The position numbers and the translations under genes were made by a program. This document shows, one piece after another, positions 58,805-64,000 of a DNA stretch of 64,000 nucleotides. The notes under the pieces were generated by a model. It saw only the letters and a program-made list of their open reading frames with translations, was not told the origin of the DNA and searched no databases. How positions within the stretch are numbered: position 1 is the stretch's first letter; each line of letters begins with the position of its first letter. Location of the stretch: NCBI RefSeq assembly GCF_000148525.1, contig NZ_AEDU01000006.1, positions 62,001-126,000 of the forward strand. The letters are read 5' to 3'. The stretch is from Streptococcus mitis SK564 (GTDB lineage Bacteria; Bacillota; Bacilli; Lactobacillales; Streptococcaceae).

Positions 58805-61176
58805 ATGCAGGAATTTACTAAGATAGTTATTGAGAAAGACTATTTACCTTATAAGAAAATAGAACTAAACTGGTTGAAGAAAGAAGATAATACGGATACT
58901 GAAATACTGAGAAGTATGATTATATTTGGAAGAAATGGTACAGGGAAAAGTACTATTTCTAAATCTATTTCTAGTTTAAGTGGTATAAGTGAGGATATTA
59001 CTCTTTTTAATGAAAAAAATAAATTGAGTAACGTGATAAATATTACTGGTAGTGATAAAGAAACGGTATTTGTATATAATGAAGACTTTCAAAGAGATAG
59101 GGTAAGTTTTACTGAAAATGAAAAATTTGAAGCTATTGTTCTAATAGATGATCAAAAAGATTTAATGTCGAAAATAGAATTAAATAAAAATAAACTAGCA
59201 AAATTAAAATTTGAACTTGCTAATTATAAAAAATCAATTTTGGATGCTGAAGAAAGTATAAAGAAGATACTTGTAGATTCTACAAAATCAGAGTGGAAGA
59301 CAGTATCAATTATATTAAATAAAAAAATCCTTATTTTAATGATAATTTTAAAAAAAGAATCTATAAATCTGAATCTTCAAAATCATTGCGAGAATTGGAA
59401 AACGATCTTAGTGTCATAATGAAAAAAATAAAATCTGCTAGGAATGAAAAAGAGATTAAAAGATGTTTTAAGGTGGAAATTAATGTTAATGAAGTAAAAG
59501 AAAAGTTAAAAACAATTTCTGAGCCGGTTAATATGATAGAGTTAACAGATAGAGAGAATCAGATTATTGAAATATTAAGAAATAATAGTGATAGTAGTAT
59601 AGTAAAGACACAAAGTGTTTTAGAGGAAAATTTATTAAATTGTCCAACATGTTTTCAGAAAATCAGCGAGGATTATAGGCGAGATACACTAGCTCAATTA
59701 AAATCAGTTGTGGAAAAACAATTATTAAGTAATGAGTTATCTATAAAGAATGAATATATAGATAAAATTATTGAAACATTTGAGATTTTAAATACAAAAT
59801 TAAGTTCTGTAAATCTAGATAAAAGAATTGCAGAAGATGTAAGAGTTAGTTTGAATAGATCAATAGAATCTTTAAAATCCAATCTTAATCTAATGATTAA
59901 TGAGCTAAAGATCAAGAAGAATAATCTTCATATGGTTCTTGATTTTAGTAGTGAAACACTTTTCAATGATTATGATGTATATGAGAAATCATTGTTAGAA
60001 TACAATAAAGCTTGTGACAAGTATAATGTGAGATTTAATGAACTGGATGACAACATTAAAGTAGCAAATAAACTTAATGACAAATTAGCTTATAAAGAAA
60101 CAGAGAGTTTTTGTAAAAAGGCAATTAATAATAAAAAAAATGTAAATAAAGCTAATAAAGAAATTAATGAATTAAATAAAAAAATTATTGCAGATGAACA
60201 GTCAGTAAAAAATACTAAATTAGCCCTTGATAATATTAATAAGCAGTTATCTAGAGTGTTTTATGAAACTGAACGCCTAAAATTAGAACAGGAGGATGGA
60301 TTCTATTACGTTTTATCTAGGGGGAAAAGGACAATTTTAAGTAGTTTATCTACTGGAGAAAGAAATGCTATTGGATTGTGTTACTTTTTTTCTATAATTA
60401 ATCAAAATCAAAATGTTGATAATCAATATAATTTACCAATTTTATTAGTTCTTGATGATCCGGTATCTAGTTTTGATCATGAGATTAAATTAGGAATATA
60501 TAGTCTACTGCGAGGAGAAATTGAGAAAATTGGTATTGGTAATGATAAAAGTAAAATACTGATATTAACTCATGATAGTGATGTCTATTATAATTGTTTT
60601 AAAATATTTGAAGATATCTTAGACATTGATGGGAAGAGAGTTTTTAAAGATAATCAGATTAAACTAAAACAATTGAATTCTGTAACTGGTATAGAGACAG
60701 CTGAGAAAGAGGAAAACTTCTATTCTATGCAACTAACAAAAATATATGAATTTGCTTGTATTGAGGATGAGGCATGTAGTTTCGCAAAAAATTTTTCTCC
60801 GTATATTGGTAACGTTATGAGACGAGTGTTGGAAGCTTTTTCTACATTTAATTATCAAAAAGGTATCTCAGACTTAAGCTCAAATGAAGTACTATTGAGC
60901 GAGTCGATTGACAATAAAGAGGAGATTGAAATTCTAAAATCTCATATGTATAGATTGCTTTTGAATGGCGAAAGTCACTATTCAGATAAAATTTATGGTA
61001 TAACTGAAAGAGAAAGAGAAGCGTTGCATACCATTAAACAAAAGATTCAAACGGCTAGATTTGTATTAGTCCTTTTATATAGTCTCAATTCAATTCATCT
61101 TAAATATCAAATTGATAATTTTGATCAGACAATAATAGAAAGTTGGAAATCGGACCTTCTATGTAGAAAAAAATAA
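58805..61176 (+). pseudogene. RloC/PrrC-like anticodon nuclease ATPase, frameshifted at an A7 run
   Basis: Two frames (58805-59419 and 59386-61176) form one protein of about 790 residues if one A is added to the A7 run at 59321-59327, or if ribosomes slip -1 there. In order: Walker A FGRNGTGKST (38-50), coiled coil with a zinc-hook-like CPTC (C280, C283), signature LSTGERNAIG (about 516), Walker B LLVLDDPVSSFD (about 548), LTHDSD, then RRVLE (R673, E677) and NGESH (H725). The last residues match the spacing logic of the Arg-Glu/His triad in PrrC, and CxxC in a coiled coil with this length is the RloC layout. RloC cuts the tRNA anticodon loop to stop phage translation. As written it is broken. 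Confidence 0.7.
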
Positions 61177-61810
61177 AAATACTACTACTTGTCTTAAAAT
61201 ATGTGAAAAGTTTCCCCTTTTTAATCAAATATAGTACAGTTTTTAAAAAATTTTAGGTATAGCAATTCTACAAATTTCTTCCATAGAGGTATTTTGAAAT
61301 GTAGTAAAAGCCTTATCTATCAAACCAGGCTTGAAAAAAGCTCGTAAAGCTAGCCAGTTCTCTAAACGTTAAGAACTAGCTACAATACAGCATTTACAAC
61401 ACTTCATGGTTCACACCATTTAATTGAAAGTTATTTAAATTAGATGACAATTTGTTTTTTGAAGAAGTGGGAAAACATTGATTTTAAGCGAATTTTGAAT
61501 CATATTTGAATGGGAGTTTTTAAAACCAGGTTTCGGTGGTAAAAGTGCCAAACTGGATTCTCCATAGTAGAATGATATTACCTGCCAGCAAATCATCTGC
61601 TAATAATTCCATATTTCTTTTTGGGAACAGGCTTTGGATTTAGGAGTCAAGCATCCAAATCACGTTCAGGAGAGATGAGGGGCTTGATTTGGTGGTCTTT
61701 ATAAAGTGTTTCTACAATAGCATTCATGACATTCTCTTTCTGATGTTTCTTTAAAAAAATAACAAATTTCTAAAAGGTTTAAGAATTTTATAGTCTGTCA
61801 AGTTTTTTTC
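61177..61810. other. Degenerate sequence without an intact gene
   Basis: About 630 bp. On the minus strand there are fragments such as MNAIVETLYKDHQIKPLISPE (about 61720-61660) and, lower down, FRELASFTSFFQAWFDR, each ended by stops or frameshifts. They look like decayed genes, possibly mobile-element-derived, but I cannot assign a family. This separates the defence island from rpsP. Confidence 0.5.
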
Positions 61811-61838
61811 TTGACACCTGCAAGAAATCTGATATAAT
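61811..61838 (+). promoter_or_regulatory. Promoter of rpsP-khpA
   Basis: TTGACA at 61811-61816, 16 bp, TATAAT at 61833-61838. Confidence 0.85.
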
Positions 61839-61902
61839 AGAACATGTGCTAAATAGCTTAGCTATTTCACCGAAATAAAAAATAAGAAAAGAGACTTTAA
61901 AA

Positions 61903-62175
61903 ATGGCAGTTAAAATCCGTTTGACTCGTATGGGTTCTAAGAAAAAACCTTTCTACCGTATCAACGTAGCAGATTCACGTTCACCACGTGACGGACGTTT
62001 CATCGAAACAGTTGGAACTTACAACCCACTTGTTGCTGAAAACCAAGTAACTTTGAAAGAAGACCGCGTTCTTGCATGGTTGGCTGATGGAGCTCAACCT
62101 TCAGATACAGTTCGCAACATCCTTTCAAAAGAAGGCGTATTGAAAAAATTCCACGATTCTAAATTCTCAAAATAA
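61903..62175 (+). CDS. rpsP: 30S ribosomal protein S16
   Basis: 90 residues with the family start [31 protein letters not shown] and TVGTYNPL. 19 bp before khpA in the same transcript. The core operon resumes here after the island. Confidence 0.97.
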   Translation: MAVKIRLTRMGSKKKPFYRINVADSRSPRDGRFIETVGTYNPLVAENQVTLKEDRVLAWLADGAQPSDTVRNILSKEGVLKKFHDSKFSK

Positions 62176-62194
62176 GTTTAAAGTAGGTTGACAG

Positions 62195-62434
62195 ATGGAT
62201 ACGATTGAAAATCTCATTATTGCGATTGTGAAACCCTTGATTTCACAACCAGATGCCTTAACTATCAAGATTGAAGATACACCAGAGTTTTTGGAATATC
62301 ATTTGGATCTTGATCAAAGTGATGTGGGTCGTGTAATCGGTCGTAAGGGTCGCACTATTTCTGCGATAAGAACGATTGTCTACTCTGTCCCAACTGAAGA
62401 CAAAAAAGTAAGAATCGTTATTGATGAAAAATAA
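62195..62434 (+). CDS. khpA: KH-domain RNA-binding protein KhpA
   Basis: 79 residues, one KH domain with [19 protein letters not shown] (GXXG loop). In streptococci KhpA pairs with KhpB (EloR/Jag) and affects cell elongation and division. Position directly after rpsP matches the usual gene order. A terminator overlaps the next gene's upstream region. Confidence 0.93.
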   Translation: MDTIENLIIAIVKPLISQPDALTIKIEDTPEFLEYHLDLDQSDVGRVIGRKGRTISAIRTIVYSVPTEDKKVRIVIDEK

Positions 62435-62439
62435 GAAGG

Positions 62440-62464
62440 GCGGGACGAATGTCTCGCTTTTTTT
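62440..62464 (+). terminator. Terminator of rpsP-khpA
   Basis: GCGGGAC / GTCTCGC hairpin with a 4-base loop followed by a run of T. Confidence 0.85.
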
Positions 62465-62478
62465 GCAAGGAGCAGGAT

Positions 62479-62808
62479 ATGAAGGATTTAACGTTTAGAC
62501 AATTACAAGACTACCTACTGGAACATTACCAGCAGTCTCGGACTGAGGAAGGTCTCTTTATCAAGTTAGTGGAGGAAGTCGGAGAAGTTGCTGAGGTTTT
62601 AAATGGACGCTCTGGTCGAAAAGAAGGAGTTCAAGATTCGAACGAGGAACTAGCAAAAGAACTGGCTGATATTATTCACTACACTGTCGCAATTGCGGCC
62701 ATCAACCATATTGATCTTATCAAGACCATTTTTGAAAAAGATAAAAAGGTGGCTATCAAATATCAGCGTGAACGAGATTTGGAAGGGTTTTTGAAGGGGA
62801 ACATCTAA
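62479..62808 (+). CDS. MazG-like nucleotide pyrophosphohydrolase
   Basis: 109 residues from ATG 62479, with AAGGAG about 8 bases upstream. An upstream in-frame ATG at 62449 sits inside the terminator hairpin. Visible is the MazG-fold helix set LVEEVGEVAEVLNGR (EExxE) and ELADIIHYTVAIA (ExxD), the metal-binding residues of the all-alpha NTP pyrophosphatases. It likely removes abnormal nucleotides. No promoter of its own is obvious, so it may rely on read-through. Confidence 0.85.
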   Translation: MKDLTFRQLQDYLLEHYQQSRTEEGLFIKLVEEVGEVAEVLNGRSGRKEGVQDSNEELAKELADIIHYTVAIAAINHIDLIKTIFEKDKKVAIKYQRERDLEGFLKGNI

Positions 62809-63311
62809 GACGATAAGAAATCAATTTTTTACTAATAAAGAAGGTATTAGTAAATATAAGAAAGATAAAGCAAGGAAAATAGTGGATTATACTATCAAAG
62901 TAAGGAATCTCCAAGAGGTAGACAAGCTATAACTTGTGAGACAAGAACGAGAAAAGCAGATCAGCCTAGCTGCCTCCTTTATAGGCAACGAGAAAGAATT
63001 TATCAGCTTGAAAGAGTGATAGAAGTTATAAAATACTAATCCTAGAAATAGCATCTAGCATTTTACTATGCTACAATGGAAAGATAGTCTCAAAGAATTC
63101 TAGTTGATCTATCTTGAGAATAGCTATTTTTAAAAGGAGTAACAGTCTATGAACGAGAAAACAAAAGCTTACCTAGCAGCCCAATGTCATTAAGTTAGTG
63201 ATCTAACTACTTGAATAGGAGGTGTGATTGAGATCATCAAAGTGATTCTCTATCCTATCTTCTATTTTTTTGCATAACAAATAAAGGTTTTTTTACCCTA
63301 TTTTTTGAGAT
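62809..63311. other. Degenerate region with a possible tiny leader ORF
   Basis: About 500 bp without a full gene. Fragments such as RQEREKQISLAASFIGNEKEFISLKE (broken by stops) suggest a decayed gene. An extended -10 (TGCTACAAT, 63069-63077) is followed by AAGGAG and a 14-codon ORF at 63149-63193 (MNEKTKAYLAAQCH), then a 6-bp hairpin (AGTTAG / CTAACT) and AGGAGG with a short hydrophobic frame ending ILYPIFYFFA. Confidence 0.4.
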
Positions 63312-64000
63312 TTATGTTACTCTATAGATGAAATCAACTACCGATTGGGCCTTTATCTTTCTTGGATATTTTCGATTCGGTCGAATAATAGATAACTGTT
63401 TCTTGAGGTAGTTTTTCAACTGGAGAGAAGAAAGGGAACAGTTAAAAAACAAACGGCAGGCATAAGCCGCATCTGAGAAACACACTTTATATCTTTGTTT
63501 TTTACGACTACTGTCGATGGCAACTTGCGAGATTACCCAACGACAAAAGTTAAAATTTGTAAAGCGAGCAAAGATTTCTTGGAGAATCCCTTCCTTCTTT
63601 TTTGCATGAAAATTGACCAAGCCAACACTGTATTTCAGGTCACGAAAACTAGTCTCTATGCCCCATCTGCTGGCGTAGAGATTTTTTAATTCTTGGATTG
63701 AATAGTCTGTATTTGTCACTAAAGTTTCGTATTTTCCTTCGTCCACTTCTAAACGCACCATACGAAAAGGAAGCTCATAGAGTACTACAGGATCCTGTTT
63801 TTGACTTGTTTCTGGAAGAAAATCAAAAGTAGAATTGTGTGGAATAAAATGATAGTCATTGGGAAAATCACGATAAAGTTTTTTGAGCTGATTGGTTTGC
63901 TTTCGTGATAATGTTAGAGAAAATGTTTGATCAAAACACTCCGTATTTGGCAAGTTGAAGGAGGAACGCATGGATTGTTTTCCATCTCGAATACGGATGA
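63312..64000 (-). CDS. IS4-type DDE transposase, 5' part beyond the window
   Basis: At least 229 residues; the frame stays open to the window edge on the minus strand (RIRDGKQSMRSSFNLP...), so the start is outside. The C-terminal part of the DDE domain is visible with ELKNLYASRWGIETSFRDLKYSVGL, the Y-(2)-R-(3)-E-(6)-K motif of IS4-family elements, and a C-terminal helical tail. The left end of the IS should lie in 63240-63311, but I cannot see its terminal repeat without the other end. Confidence 0.85.
   Translation of the reverse strand, partial: IRIRDGKQSMRSSFNLPNTECFDQTFSLTLSRKQTNQLKKLYRDFPNDYHFIPHNSTFDFLPETSQKQDPVVLYELPFRMVRLEVDEGKYETLVTNTDYSIQELKNLYASRWGIETSFRDLKYSVGLVNFHAKKKEGILQEIFARFTNFNFCRWVISQVAIDSSRKKQRYKVCFSDAAYACRLFFNCSLSSLQLKNYLKKQLSIIRPNRKYPRKIKAQSVVDFIYRVT

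Noticed and set aside
61177-61810. Antisense frames as an intact transposase
   Set aside because: Several stops and frame changes; no complete catalytic motif could be assembled by eye.

Overview
The window looks like chromosomal DNA of a Mitis-group streptococcus: S. mitis, S. oralis, S. pseudopneumoniae or S. pneumoniae. The signs are BOX repeat elements (297-401 and 44156-44388), a LicD-rich teichoic acid locus, extended -10 (TGnTATAAT) promoters and moderate-to-low GC. From memory of pneumococcal maps, the aro-to-rplL block and the pyrDA-to-rpsP block are far apart there but lie side by side here. Together with the altered lic3-type locus, this favours a mitis/oralis-like strain over a typical pneumococcus.

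Layout. 1-4.8 kb: the end of an exonuclease/phosphatase-family gene, a BOX element, a DEAD-box helicase, an IS200 remnant, a small membrane protein and an LtaS-type sulfatase-fold enzyme on the minus strand. 4.9-15.3 kb: a long operon with an RNA methyltransferase, the shikimate pathway to Phe/Tyr (aroD, aroE, aroB, aroC, tyrA, a YlbF-family gene, aroA, aroK, pheA) and an LCP protein. 15.4-21.9 kb: a lic3-like teichoic acid cluster with LicD, a GT2 glycosyltransferase, a polymerase fused to LicD, a further LicD and a convergent flippase. 22-31 kb: mecA, hom-thrB, msrAB, a heterodimeric ABC exporter and an amidohydrolase. 31.0-32.5 kb: an IS30-type insertion with nested inverted repeats and a 13-bp target duplication. 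32.5-33.7 kb: the L10 leader and rplJ-rplL.

33.9-40.3 kb is an AT-rich accessory segment. It has a broken RepA_N replication gene and an orphan lantibiotic-immunity module: response regulator, frameshifted histidine kinase, LanF/E/G-type ABC transporter and a NisI-like lipoprotein. No lantibiotic precursor or modification gene is visible. 40.5-50.2 kb returns to core genes: gdhA, pyrDA, holA, sodA, yutD, rlmN, vanZ-like, an ABC-F gene and slrA.

50.4-61.2 kb is a defence island next to a truncated tyrosine integrase, inserted between a truncated SAP-like gene and rpsP. In order it carries a PUA/EVE-like protein, a Septu-type pair (PtuA-like ATPase and PtuB-like HNH nuclease), a small Ltp-family lipoprotein of the phage superinfection-exclusion type, an McrBC pair whose McrB has its own EVE-like domain, and an RloC-like anticodon nuclease split by a frameshift in an A7 run. 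Read together these could act on DNA entry, on modified or foreign DNA, and on translation. The window closes with rpsP-khpA, a MazG-like gene, degenerate sequence and an IS4-type transposase that runs off the edge.

Three genes (repA, the histidine kinase and the RloC-like gene) are each restored by adding one A to a poly-A run. That pattern means either real slippage or phase variation, or homopolymer errors in the assembly.
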